Numbered from the stretch's first letter, positions 1 to 5,788 are shown. The stretch: 5,788 nt of DNA from an uncultured Neomegalonema sp. (GCA_937927905.1 CALFWP010000141.1:1-5788); one strand, 5' to 3'. Notes: generated from the sequence alone by a model not told the origin. Numbers and translations are program-made.

Positions 1-55
1 TCAGTGCTACGCGCACCACCTCTGCTCGGAATTCCTCTGTCGGTCGTGGACCCAT
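1..55 (-). CDS. Transposase OrfA, IS3-family type (5' end only, cut by window edge)
   Basis: Only the first 18 codons are present; the gene continues leftward out of the window. The peptide reads MGPRPTEEFRAEVVRVAL. This resembles the start of IS3-family OrfA proteins, where a T-x-E-F-[RK]-A-E-V/A-V-R motif opens the helix-turn-helix that binds the element's ends. The ATG at 55..53 is chosen because AAAGGAG (69..63) lies 7 nt upstream. A second ATG at 62..60 is in another frame and gives a peptide I do not recognise. In this family OrfA normally joins OrfB, the DDE integrase part, by programmed frameshifting; neither the rest of OrfA nor OrfB can be seen here. The gene diverges from lexA. The call rests on a short motif recalled from memory, so the family is probable rather than certain, and whether the element is intact is unknown. 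Confidence 0.62.
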   Translation of the reverse strand, partial: MGPRPTEEFRAEVVRVAL

Positions 56-62
56 CTTTCAT

Positions 63-94
63 CTCCTTTGCAACACGATACGTGATCAAAGGAG
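63..94 (-). promoter_or_regulatory. Hairpin that hides the transposase ribosome-binding site
   Basis: CTCCTTTG (63-70) and CAAAGGAG (87-94) form a perfect 8-bp inverted repeat. Inside it, CACG (74-77) and CGTG (81-84) form a second 4-bp stem with a 3-nt loop (78-80), separated by a small internal loop (71-73 opposite 85-86). In leftward RNA the AAAGGAG Shine-Dalgarno of the transposase (69..63) is fully paired, and the AUG begins 7 nt beyond it. Several insertion sequences (IS10 and IS50, for example) use such a structure to stop translation from transcripts that read in from outside. That role here is inferred from the fold and its position. Confidence 0.6.
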
Positions 95-147
95 CGGTAC
101 AATCCCGCGACAGGTCCAAATATACCCTGATATGGGACAGCTTGAAT

Positions 148-162
148 GTTCTGTGATCGTTT
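148..162 (+). promoter_or_regulatory. Possible degenerate second LexA site
   Basis: GTTC (148-151), seven bases, then GTTT (159-162) matches the alphaproteobacterial LexA consensus GTTC-N7-GTTC at seven of eight defined bases. It lies 26 bp upstream of the perfect box at 189-203, and in the opposite orientation. A lone GAAC half-site is at 166-169. One mismatch in a half-site usually weakens binding strongly in this family, so it may be an accessory site or chance. Confidence 0.25.
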
Positions 163-174
163 CAGGAACGTGGC

Positions 175-203
175 TTGACTCCCGACACGAACTTTAATAG
201 AAC
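175..203 (+). promoter_or_regulatory. lexA promoter (-35 TTGACT, -10 TAGAAC)
   Basis: TTGACT at 175-180 matches five of six bases of the sigma-70 -35 consensus. A 17-bp spacer leads to TAGAAC at 198-203, a four-of-six -10. The -10 overlaps the second half of the SOS box, which is what LexA repression by blocking polymerase would require. The transcript would start near 210 and carry a short leader of about 30 nt before the lexA ATG. The -10 is weak, so its exact place is uncertain. Confidence 0.5.
189..203 (+). promoter_or_regulatory. LexA operator (SOS box) of lexA
   Basis: GAAC (189-192), TTTAATA (193-199), GAAC (200-203) is a perfect copy of the direct-repeat operator GAAC-N7-GAAC (GTTC-N7-GTTC on the other strand), known as the LexA site in Alphaproteobacteria. 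It differs from the CTGT-N8-ACAG palindrome of enterobacteria. It lies 38 bp before the lexA start and overlaps the predicted -10, so it supports autorepression of lexA that is relieved when RecA filaments trigger LexA self-cleavage. Confidence 0.9.
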
Positions 204-227
204 AAAAAACGTATAGATCATTTCGGC

Positions 228-233
228 GGGAGA
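228..233 (+). promoter_or_regulatory. lexA ribosome-binding site
   Basis: GGGAGA lies 8 nt before the ATG at 242 and supports that start. It sits in the loop of a small GGCG/CGCC stem (225-228 with 234-237); at 4 bp this is probably too weak to matter. Confidence 0.65.
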
Positions 234-241
234 CGCCTCGT

Positions 242-949
242 ATGCTTACGAAAAAACAGCATGAACTGCTGACATTCATCGATGACCGTATTCAAGTTAC
301 TGGTATTTCACCTTCTTTTGATGAAATGAAAGAAGCGCTCGGCCTGAAATCCAAATCCGGGATTCACCGTTTGATTACCGCCCTGGAGGAACGCGGCTTT
401 CTGCGTCGGCTCCGGCACCGCGCGAGGGCACTTGAAGTTGTGAAATTGCCGGAAAATGCCGCCATACGTACAACAGGGGGCTTTCAACCCAATGTGATTG
501 AAGGGGGGCTGGGCAAAACCGGCGCATCAAACGAACGCGCTGTGAGCACTTCAGGTGAATTCCGTGAAATCCCCATGATGAACAAAATAGCCGCCGGTTT
601 TCCGATTGAAGCCACGGAAGCACATGCCGAAACCCTCCATTTTCCCGCCGCATATATGCCTGCCTCCGGGGAACACTATGCGCTTACCGTTGATGGTGAC
701 TCCATGACCGGTGTCGGCATCAATGACGGCGATACGGTTGTTGTGCAAAAATGCGATACGGCACGTACCGGAGAAATTGTTGTGGCCTATATTCATGAGG
801 ATAACAAAGCCACATTGAAAACCCTTCGCATGAAGGGAAATTCAATCGCTCTGGAAGCTGAAAATCCAGCCTACGAAACACAAATTTATGGTCCCGGTGC
901 CGTTACTATTCAGGGGAAACTGGTTGCCTTATTACGCAGCTACCATTGA
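242..949 (+). CDS. lexA: LexA, SOS-response transcriptional repressor
   Basis: LexA represses DNA-damage genes by dimer binding to SOS boxes; contact with RecA-ssDNA filaments makes it cut itself. The 235-residue protein has both expected halves. Residues 1-65 are the winged helix-turn-helix, with S-F-D-E-M-K and K-S-G-I-H-R-L-I-x-A-L-E-E-R-G-F, a very close match to rhizobial LexA. Residues 110-235 are the S24 peptidase/dimerisation domain: scissile Ala118-Gly119, nucleophile Ser154 in GDSM, and general base Lys193 in TLKTL. The linker (about 66-109) is longer than in the 202-residue E. coli protein, as is usual in Alphaproteobacteria. The start is backed by GGGAGA 8 nt upstream and by the conserved M-L-T-K-K-Q opening. 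A perfect SOS box in its promoter indicates autoregulation. Its 3' end overlaps the convergent comEC by 10 bp. All catalytic residues are present, so it should be functional. Confidence 0.97.
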   Translation: MLTKKQHELLTFIDDRIQVTGISPSFDEMKEALGLKSKSGIHRLITALEERGFLRRLRHRARALEVVKLPENAAIRTTGGFQPNVIEGGLGKTGASNERAVSTSGEFREIPMMNKIAAGFPIEATEAHAETLHFPAAYMPASGEHYALTVDGDSMTGVGINDGDTVVVQKCDTARTGEIVVAYIHEDNKATLKTLRMKGNSIALEAENPAYETQIYGPGAVTIQGKLVALLRSYH

Positions 950-3006
950 CTCTTGTTGAATGCATGCGGTGCTGCGATTTTGATGGTATCTGGTATGTCA
1001 TGATTCAACGTTACAGATATTGAACTTGCGGCCCCCAGGATTACGGGGCCGATCAATGTGCAATCCTTTTCACTGTTGTTATATCCGGAAAGATGAGGAG
1101 CAATGAGAATTGCTTTGTTTTTGCAATGATGCTCCGCATTTTTGGCTGAATCTGTCCTGAGCAAAATAATTTCTCTGTTATTACCCGTTTTGCCTGCACA
1201 TTCATTCCGAGAACAAACCCATTCACGGCGAAGATAAGCCTGCTTTTGCGTCACATCCCCTTCGCCGTTTCTGCGCAGCCATGTTTCCGCAGAATAAGTT
1301 GCCGCTTTTTCCCGGCTCAGCCACAACATGCCCTCTGAGGAAAGAGCGCCGATTAAGCGCGCATCCCTTGAAACAATAATATCCGGCCTGTTGGTGTTGC
1401 TCCATAAAACAAGGCCGGAAACACAAGGCAGTATTGCGTATAACCGCAGCGGACCGCGCCAAATAACCAGCCACAGCCCTGAGACGGTTATCATAACAAG
1501 CGCAACGGGTGATCCGGATGGAACAGACCATGCCGCCCCTTCAAAACCCGCAACAAATTCTGCAACCCACACGATATATCCGATGCCCCAGCCAAGTATC
1601 ATCAGCCCCGCACCGGACAGGCCAAGCGGAAACAACACCGCCGATAAAATGATCGCGGGCATGATCCATAACCCCATGACAGGCGTTGCAAGAATATTGG
1701 CAGGCAAACCATAAGCAACCAACCGGTTGAAATGATATGCTGCAAAAGGCATTGTTGCAGTTCCCGCTATAAAACTTGTGGCGGACGTCGCAATAAGAGC
1801 AGTGACAATTTTGTGCTGCACACCTTCCAACTGCGCTCTGCTTAACCAGAATGACCGCGTGACATCATATCCGGCAATCAACGCGGCGGCGGCAGCAAAC
1901 GACATCTGAAATCCTGCCTCAAACAGGCTTTCAGGCCGCAAACTTAAGACAATACAGGCAGCCGCAGCCAAACCGCGCATACTGACAGCAGGCCGGTCCA
2001 GCAGAATCGCTCCGAATGCGACAGTAGCCATGATAAAGGCACGCTGCGTTGCCACCCCGGCGCCCGAAAGCGCAAGATAAGCAGCGGCCGCAATAACACC
2101 GGTAACAGCAGCGATTTTCCGGATAGGAAAACGACTGGCAAAGACCGGAAGCATAGCAAGACAAAAACGAACCAGCCAATACATCAGCGCGCTCATTAAC
2201 CCGATATGTAAACCGGAAATAGCCAGCAGATGAGCCAAACCGGAATCGCGCAGCGCAGTAATGGTTTCATCAGGTATTTTTGCACGGTCCCCGACAATTA
2301 ATGCGGCTGCAACCTCGCCCTGCACTCCTCCAATTTCGCTCTGCAGAGCACGGGAGATACCGGCCCGCAATTTCTGCAGCTGCAATTCCCCCGTCATTGC
2401 CGGTGCCGTTACAGTAACAACGCCGCGCGCATATCCGACACCGCCGATTTTCCGGAAATATGCCTGACGGGAAAAATCAAATGCGCCCGGCGCAGCGGGT
2501 CCGGAAGGCGCAGAAACCGTTGCCTTCGCCGAAATCCGGCTTCCAACGGGCAACACATCGATTACATCCACAAGTGTCAGGCGGATTTTAGCTGGCACAG
2601 ACACCGGATGCAGCCCGGCAAACTCAAGGTGATCTAAAACCACGCGCGGTGCACCGGATCTCGCACGTTCGACTGCGATAATGCGCCCCTCAACATGGCC
2701 GTTATAGGTTCCGGCAAGGACGGGCGCATCAACGGAGGCAATTCTGAGCGAAGCAACCAGCGCACCGGATATCAGCAATGCAGTCACTACACCGGCAATA
2801 GTGCCCGCCTCCTTACCCTTACGGTACGAATAAAGACCTGCAAAACATGCGCATCCGAGGGCGGCTAAAAGCGCAGAAAACGGCAAAGGTCCGTCAAAAC
2901 CGAAGCGCATCCCGATGCCAGTTGCAATCAGGACAGGGCACCACAGCGCATACTGCCTGCGCTGTGCCTGCCATAACAGCTTTACGCGTTCGGTTGTCTC
3001 AGCCAT
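940..3006 (-). CDS. comEC: ComEC/Rec2-family membrane protein (DNA-uptake channel homologue)
   Basis: ComEC proteins form the inner-membrane channel that carries single-stranded DNA into the cytoplasm during natural transformation. The 688-residue product shows hydrophobic segments near the N-terminus (about 20-90). A soluble region follows (about 100-200), like DUF4131, ending in the family motif G-x-F-D-F-x-R-x-x-Y-F around 174-184. The polytopic competence core (about 225-515) contains the hallmark L-R-D-S-G-L-A-H-L-L-A-I-S-G-L-H (252-267), then T-Q-R-A-F-I-M (320-326) and F-x-x-G-F-Q-M-S-F (362-370). Residues 540-688 are a poorly conserved tail. It lacks the HxHxDH zinc motif of the metallo-beta-lactamase domain found in Bacillus-type ComEC. 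The ATG at 3006 has no good Shine-Dalgarno nearby (the closest purine run, GGGGGA, is 17 nt away), so expression may be low or the start may differ slightly. It is convergent with lexA and divergent from gltX. Whether the organism is competent cannot be told from this. Confidence 0.92.
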   Translation of the reverse strand: MAETTERVKLLWQAQRRQYALWCPVLIATGIGMRFGFDGPLPFSALLAALGCACFAGLYSYRKGKEAGTIAGVVTALLISGALVASLRIASVDAPVLAGTYNGHVEGRIIAVERARSGAPRVVLDHLEFAGLHPVSVPAKIRLTLVDVIDVLPVGSRISAKATVSAPSGPAAPGAFDFSRQAYFRKIGGVGYARGVVTVTAPAMTGELQLQKLRAGISRALQSEIGGVQGEVAAALIVGDRAKIPDETITALRDSGLAHLLAISGLHIGLMSALMYWLVRFCLAMLPVFASRFPIRKIAAVTGVIAAAAYLALSGAGVATQRAFIMATVAFGAILLDRPAVSMRGLAAAACIVLSLRPESLFEAGFQMSFAAAAALIAGYDVTRSFWLSRAQLEGVQHKIVTALIATSATSFIAGTATMPFAAYHFNRLVAYGLPANILATPVMGLWIMPAIILSAVLFPLGLSGAGLMILGWGIGYIVWVAEFVAGFEGAAWSVPSGSPVALVMITVSGLWLVIWRGPLRLYAILPCVSGLVLWSNTNRPDIIVSRDARLIGALSSEGMLWLSREKAATYSAETWLRRNGEGDVTQKQAYLRREWVCSRNECAGKTGNNREIILLRTDSAKNAEHHCKNKAILIAPHLSGYNNSEKDCTLIGPVILGAASSISVTLNHDIPDTIKIAAPHAFNKSQW
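1026..1056 (+). other. GC-rich stem-loop downstream of lexA, inside the comEC 3' end
   Basis: CGGCCCC (1029-1035) and GGGGCCG (1045-1051) form a perfect 7-bp GC stem with a 9-nt loop. TTG (1026-1028) can pair with CAA (1054-1056) if two bases bulge out. It begins 77 bp after the lexA stop, with no T-run on the + side, so it is not a classical intrinsic terminator. It could mark or protect the lexA mRNA 3' end, or be a by-product of Gly/Pro/Ala codons in comEC (residues about 651-660). Confidence 0.3.
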
Positions 3007-3052
3007 AAGGCCGCATATTGATGTCCCCCAATAGGCACAATTGCCATGCCCC

Positions 3053-3057
3053 AGGAA
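3053..3057 (+). promoter_or_regulatory. gltX ribosome-binding site that decides its start
   Basis: AGGAA lies 6 nt before the ATG at 3064. The upstream in-frame ATG at 3046 has no comparable site, which favours the shorter 477-residue GltX. Confidence 0.6.
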
Positions 3058-3063
3058 AACACA

Positions 3064-4497
3064 ATGACCGCTTCGCCTTCAAACACTATTCAGGGATCAC
3101 AGGTCGTCACACGCTTTGCGCCCTCCCCGACCGGGTTTTTACATATCGGCGGCGCACGGACGGCACTGTTCAACTGGCTGTTTGCGCGGCATCACGGGGG
3201 GAAATTTCTCCTCAGGATAGAAGACACGGACCGTGCCCGCTCCACCTCTGAAGCGACCGAAGCGATCTTTGCCGGTATGCGTTGGATGGGTCTGGATTGG
3301 GACGGTGATGCGGTCAGCCAGTATTCCAGAATAGAACGGCATGTTGCGGCTGCCCGGCAGATGCTGGAAAATGGCAGCGCTTACCGGTGCTATGCCACCA
3401 AAGAGGAAATTGACGCCGCCAGGGAACTTGCGAAAGCCGAAAAACGTGCGCCGGGCTTCAATAGTCCGTGGCGGGATAAATCAGAGGCGGATTGGCCAGA
3501 GGCTGCATCTTATGCAATCCGGCTCAAAGCGCCGAAAGACGGCGAAACCAAAGTGGATGATAAGGTACAGGGACTTGTCACCTGGGCGAATGATCAACTG
3601 GATGATTTGATCCTGCTCCGTTCTGACGGGGTTCCGACTTATATGCTGGCAGTTGTTGTCGATGATCATGAAATGGGCGTTACCCATGTGATCAGAGGTG
3701 ACGATCACCTCACAAATGCCGCACGCCAAACACTGATCTACAACGGACTTGGCTGGCAGCCACCGGTGTTTGCGCATATCCCGCTCATACATGGACCGGA
3801 TGGTGCCAAGCTATCAAAACGTCATGGCGCGCTGGGTGTCGATGCATATGAGGATATGGGATACCTGCCGGAAGCCATGCGAAATTATCTTGCGCGCCTC
3901 AGCTGGTCTCATGGGGATGAAGAATTTTTCACCACAGATCAGGCTATTGAATGGTTTGGCCTTGAGGCAATCGGGAAATCCGCTGCACGTTTTGATTTTG
4001 ACAAACTGGAAAACCTCAACGGCTTACACATCCGTGCCGCGAGTAATGAATATCTGACCGGTGCTTGTGTAGCGCGCTATAGAAAACAAGCAGCCGTTAA
4101 AATGACAGAGAAACAAAGAGCTGATTTGCTTTCTGCAATGACGGCATTAAAAGAGCGGGCTAAAACATTAAATGAACTTCTGGATACCGCCGGATATATC
4201 TTTGCAGAGCGTCCGATATCATTTGACGAAAAGGCGCAGAAACAACTTACGGATGACGCCCGTTCCATGCTGGGTGATTTGACAGAGAAGCTGCGGACAG
4301 TTACAAGCTGGAACACCGAAGAGCTTGAGACAGTTACAAAAGCCTTTGCGGAACAGAGGGCCCTTAAACTCGGCAAGATATTACAGCCGCTTCGCGCTGT
4401 TCTTACCGGCCGCACTGTTTCGCCCGGGATGTATGATGTAATGGTCACGCTTGGCCGTGATGAGACACTGGCCCGTATCAGTGATCACAGCGCCTAG
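3064..4497 (+). CDS. gltX: Glutamate--tRNA ligase (GluRS)
   Basis: This class I aminoacyl-tRNA synthetase attaches glutamate to tRNA-Glu in the cytoplasm. Numbered from the ATG at 3064, the 477-residue protein begins its catalytic core at V-T-R-F-A-P-S-P-T-G-F-L-H-I-G-G. The HIGH-type ATP motif is HIGG (27-30) and the KMSKS-type loop is KLSKR (249-253). R-I-E-D-T-D (51-56) and the V-I-R-G-D-D-H (209-215) segment are further family signatures. Residues about 320-477 are the helical anticodon-binding region, with the expected L-K-L-G-K-I-L-Q-P-L-R-A-x-L-T-G (434-449). The Cys-rich zinc site of E. coli GluRS is not present; a lone Cys109 lies in that area. Many Alphaproteobacteria lack GlnRS and use a non-discriminating GluRS with GatCAB; that may apply here but is not shown. 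The alternative start at 3046 adds six residues (MPQENT) without a good ribosome-binding site. gltA follows after 77 bp on the same strand. Confidence 0.97.
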   Translation: MTASPSNTIQGSQVVTRFAPSPTGFLHIGGARTALFNWLFARHHGGKFLLRIEDTDRARSTSEATEAIFAGMRWMGLDWDGDAVSQYSRIERHVAAARQMLENGSAYRCYATKEEIDAARELAKAEKRAPGFNSPWRDKSEADWPEAASYAIRLKAPKDGETKVDDKVQGLVTWANDQLDDLILLRSDGVPTYMLAVVVDDHEMGVTHVIRGDDHLTNAARQTLIYNGLGWQPPVFAHIPLIHGPDGAKLSKRHGALGVDAYEDMGYLPEAMRNYLARLSWSHGDEEFFTTDQAIEWFGLEAIGKSAARFDFDKLENLNGLHIRAASNEYLTGACVARYRKQAAVKMTEKQRADLLSAMTALKERAKTLNELLDTAGYIFAERPISFDEKAQKQLTDDARSMLGDLTEKLRTVTSWNTEELETVTKAFAEQRALKLGKILQPLRAVLTGRTVSPGMYDVMVTLGRDETLARISDHSA

Positions 4498-4533
4498 CTG
4501 AAAATGAATGACAAGCCCGGACACATAATCACG

Positions 4534-4557
4534 GCGCCGCGCATTCGCGACAGGCGC
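4534..4557 (+). other. Two-stem structure in the gltX-gltA gap
   Basis: GCGCC (4534-4538) can pair with GGCGC (4553-4557), and CGCG (4538-4541) with CGCG (4546-4549) around a CATT loop. The outer stem is followed by TTTAT. It could be a weak attenuator or a leader structure just before the gltA ribosome-binding site. The T-run is too short for a confident intrinsic terminator. Confidence 0.3.
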
Positions 4558-4563
4558 TTTATC

Positions 4564-4569
4564 AAGGAG
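4564..4569 (+). promoter_or_regulatory. gltA ribosome-binding site
   Basis: AAGGAG lies 5 nt before the ATG at 4575. It is a strong site that fits a highly expressed gene and confirms the start. Confidence 0.7.
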
Positions 4570-4574
4570 CGCGC

Positions 4575-5788
4575 ATGACGACGGACACAAAAAAGATTGC
4601 AACTCTGACGATTGACGGAGAGTCACTGGATCTTCCGATATATGACGCAAAGGTAGGTCCATCCGTTATCGACGTCCGGCCTTTGTACAAAAACACCGGA
4701 AAATTCACCTACGATCCAGGCTTTACGTCAACAGCAGCTTGCGATTCCAGTATTACTTATATCGATGGCGATAAAGGCGAATTGCTCTATCGCGGATATC
4801 CGATTGATCAGCTTGCAGAAGACAGCCATTTCCTCGAGGTCTGTTACCTACTGCTTTATGGAAACCTGCCGGAAAAGAAATTATTGCAGGAATTCAAAAA
4901 CCTGGTGACAAACCACACCATGCTCCATGAGCAGATGACGAATTTCTATCGCGGTTTCCGCCGTGATGCACACCCGATGGCAATTATGACAGGTGTGGTC
5001 GGTGCTCTCTCGGCATTTTATCACGATTCTATAGATATCCGTGATCCCATGCAGCGTGAAATCGCATCCGTGCGCATGATCGCAAAGATGCCGACAATTG
5101 CAGCATGGGCTTACAAATACTCTGTCGGACAGCCATTCGTCTATCCGCGTAACGATCTATCATATGCAGCAAACTTCATGCATATGTGTTTTTCTGTTCC
5201 GACTGAAAACTACGAAGTTAATCCGATTATGGCCAAAGCCATGGACCGGATTTTTACACTGCATGCCGACCATGAGCAAAACGCCTCAACGTCAACGGTA
5301 CGCCTTGCCGGATCATCGAATGCAAATCCTTTCGCCTGTATTGCAGCAGGTGTTGCCTGCCTATGGGGACCGGCTCACGGCGGAGCGAACGAAGCCGCTC
5401 TGATGATGTTGCAGGAAATCGGTGATGTTAGCCGCATTCCGGAATACATCAAACGGGCCAAAGACAAGGATGACCCTTTCCGGCTTATGGGCTTCGGTCA
5501 CCGTGTCTATAAGAGTTATGACCCGCGCGCTAAAGTGATGCAAGAAAGCGCGAAAGAGGTGCTCGAGCTCGTTGGCGTTGAAAACGATCCGATTCTCAAG
5601 GTTGCCCAGGAGCTTGAAAAAATTGCTCTTGAGGATGAGTATTTCGTGAACAGAAACTTGTATCCGAATGTTGATTTCTATTCAGGTATTGTTCTCAGTG
5701 CCATGGGCTTCCCGACTTCAATGTTTACCGCAATTTTTGCTCTTGCCAGAACAGTCGGCTGGATCGCTCAATGGAAAGAAATGATTGA
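4575..5788 (+). CDS. gltA: Citrate synthase (3' end cut by window edge)
   Basis: Citrate synthase condenses acetyl-CoA with oxaloacetate to make citrate, the first TCA-cycle step. There are 404 full codons with no stop before the edge; relatives are about 429 residues, so roughly 25 are missing. This is the long type II (hexameric, Gram-negative) form, with the extra N-terminal beta domain (about 1-60). The active site is complete: His268 in WGPAHGGANE, His309 in MGFGHRVYKSYDPRA, and Asp367 in YPNVDFYSG. L-H-A-D-H-E-Q-N-A-S-T-S-T-V-R (229-243) supplies further substrate-binding residues. Where E. coli has the NADH-linked Cys206, by my motif alignment this protein has Thr210 (SVPTENY), so regulation by NADH may differ. 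AAGGAG 5 nt upstream fixes the start. It could be cotranscribed with gltX or use its own promoter; CATAAT at 4524-4529 is a fair -10, but no good -35 is paired with it. Confidence 0.97.
   Translation, partial: MTTDTKKIATLTIDGESLDLPIYDAKVGPSVIDVRPLYKNTGKFTYDPGFTSTAACDSSITYIDGDKGELLYRGYPIDQLAEDSHFLEVCYLLLYGNLPEKKLLQEFKNLVTNHTMLHEQMTNFYRGFRRDAHPMAIMTGVVGALSAFYHDSIDIRDPMQREIASVRMIAKMPTIAAWAYKYSVGQPFVYPRNDLSYAANFMHMCFSVPTENYEVNPIMAKAMDRIFTLHADHEQNASTSTVRLAGSSNANPFACIAAGVACLWGPAHGGANEAALMMLQEIGDVSRIPEYIKRAKDKDDPFRLMGFGHRVYKSYDPRAKVMQESAKEVLELVGVENDPILKVAQELEKIALEDEYFVNRNLYPNVDFYSGIVLSAMGFPTSMFTAIFALARTVGWIAQWKEMI

Larger units (their letters stand above)
1..139 (-). mobile_element. Terminal part of a probable insertion sequence
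   Basis: This is the leading end of the element that carries the transposase start at 1-55. I put the outer boundary tentatively at 139 because the minus strand there begins TGTCCC, and IS3-family ends usually start with TG. No second end is in the window, so neither the terminal inverted repeat nor a target-site duplication can be checked. The true boundary could be anywhere from about 100 to 170. The lexA promoter elements from 175 onward appear intact, so the insertion seems to have spared the core promoter. In the relatives I recall, the gene upstream of lexA is a molybdopterin-biosynthesis gene such as moeA; nothing like it is visible here. Confidence 0.45.

Noticed and set aside
119..147. 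Minus-strand promoter for the transposase (TATATT at 124..119, ATTCAA or TTCAAG upstream)
   Set aside because: The -10 is fair, but the -35 matches only about half the consensus, and its position depends on an unproven IS boundary.
7..279. 90-codon minus-strand open frame across the lexA upstream region
   Set aside because: It starts inside lexA, crosses the SOS box and promoter, and runs out of frame through the transposase start. Its peptide looks like no family I know and it lacks a ribosome-binding site.
1328..1714. 128-codon plus-strand open frame antisense to comEC
   Set aside because: It lies wholly inside the well-supported comEC coding region. Its Ser/Thr/Pro-rich peptide reads as a shadow of membrane-protein codons, and it has no start context.
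3018..3251. 77-codon plus-strand open frame overlapping the start of gltX
   Set aside because: It is out of frame with GltX, whose catalytic motifs cover the same bases. The peptide has no recognisable feature.
4077..4448. 123-codon minus-strand open frame antisense to the gltX 3' end
   Set aside because: It is a shadow of the anticodon-binding region of gltX, with no ribosome-binding site or recognisable motif.
4498..4530. Dedicated gltA promoter with CATAAT (4524-4529)
   Set aside because: No acceptable -35 lies 16-18 bp upstream; the nearest candidate (CTGAAA at 4498) would need a 20-bp spacer.
5098..5403. 101-codon plus-strand open frame inside gltA
   Set aside because: It overlaps the citrate synthase frame, which carries the conserved active-site motifs; the alternative frame is a by-product.
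1..5788. CRISPR array, tRNA/rRNA genes, toxin-antitoxin or phage-defence system
   Set aside because: I saw no spaced direct repeats, no RNA-gene signatures and no extra coding space; housekeeping genes fill nearly all of 242-5788.

Overview
The window looks like chromosomal DNA from an alphaproteobacterium, most likely order Hyphomicrobiales (Rhizobiales). Three things point there. The gene set and order lexA / comEC / gltX / gltA is one I recall from that group. The 235-residue LexA has the rhizobial-style N-terminus and linker. A perfect alphaproteobacterial SOS box (GAAC-N7-GAAC) sits upstream of lexA. Base composition appears moderate, near 50% GC by eye, which is lower than in many free-living rhizobia. 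A moderate-GC relative of Brucellaceae or Bartonellaceae is possible, but genus cannot be settled from this sequence.

Layout: positions 1-55 hold the first 18 codons of a leftward gene that resembles an IS3-family transposase OrfA; it runs off the left edge. Its ribosome-binding site is buried in a strong hairpin (63-94). The insertion-sequence end probably lies somewhere between 100 and 170. The lexA promoter region follows (about 148-233), with a -35/-10 pair overlapped by the SOS box, and then lexA (242-949, +). comEC (940-3006, -) converges on lexA and their 3' ends overlap by 10 bp. gltX (3064-4497, +) diverges from comEC across a 57-bp gap. gltA (4575 to the right edge, +) follows gltX after 77 bp and lacks only about its last 25 codons.

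The genes do not form one pathway. LexA represses the SOS DNA-damage regulon and its own promoter. ComEC is an inner-membrane DNA-uptake channel homologue. GltX charges tRNA with glutamate. GltA is citrate synthase, the entry step of the TCA cycle. The grouping looks like conserved gene order rather than a functional system.

I see no convincing new biological system. The accessory part is the left 140 bp or so: an apparent mobile element inserted just upstream of the lexA control region, with a hairpin well placed to keep its transposase silent. The other points worth checking are a possible second, degenerate LexA site, a GC-rich stem in the end of comEC just downstream of lexA, and a ComEC without a recognisable metallo-beta-lactamase domain.
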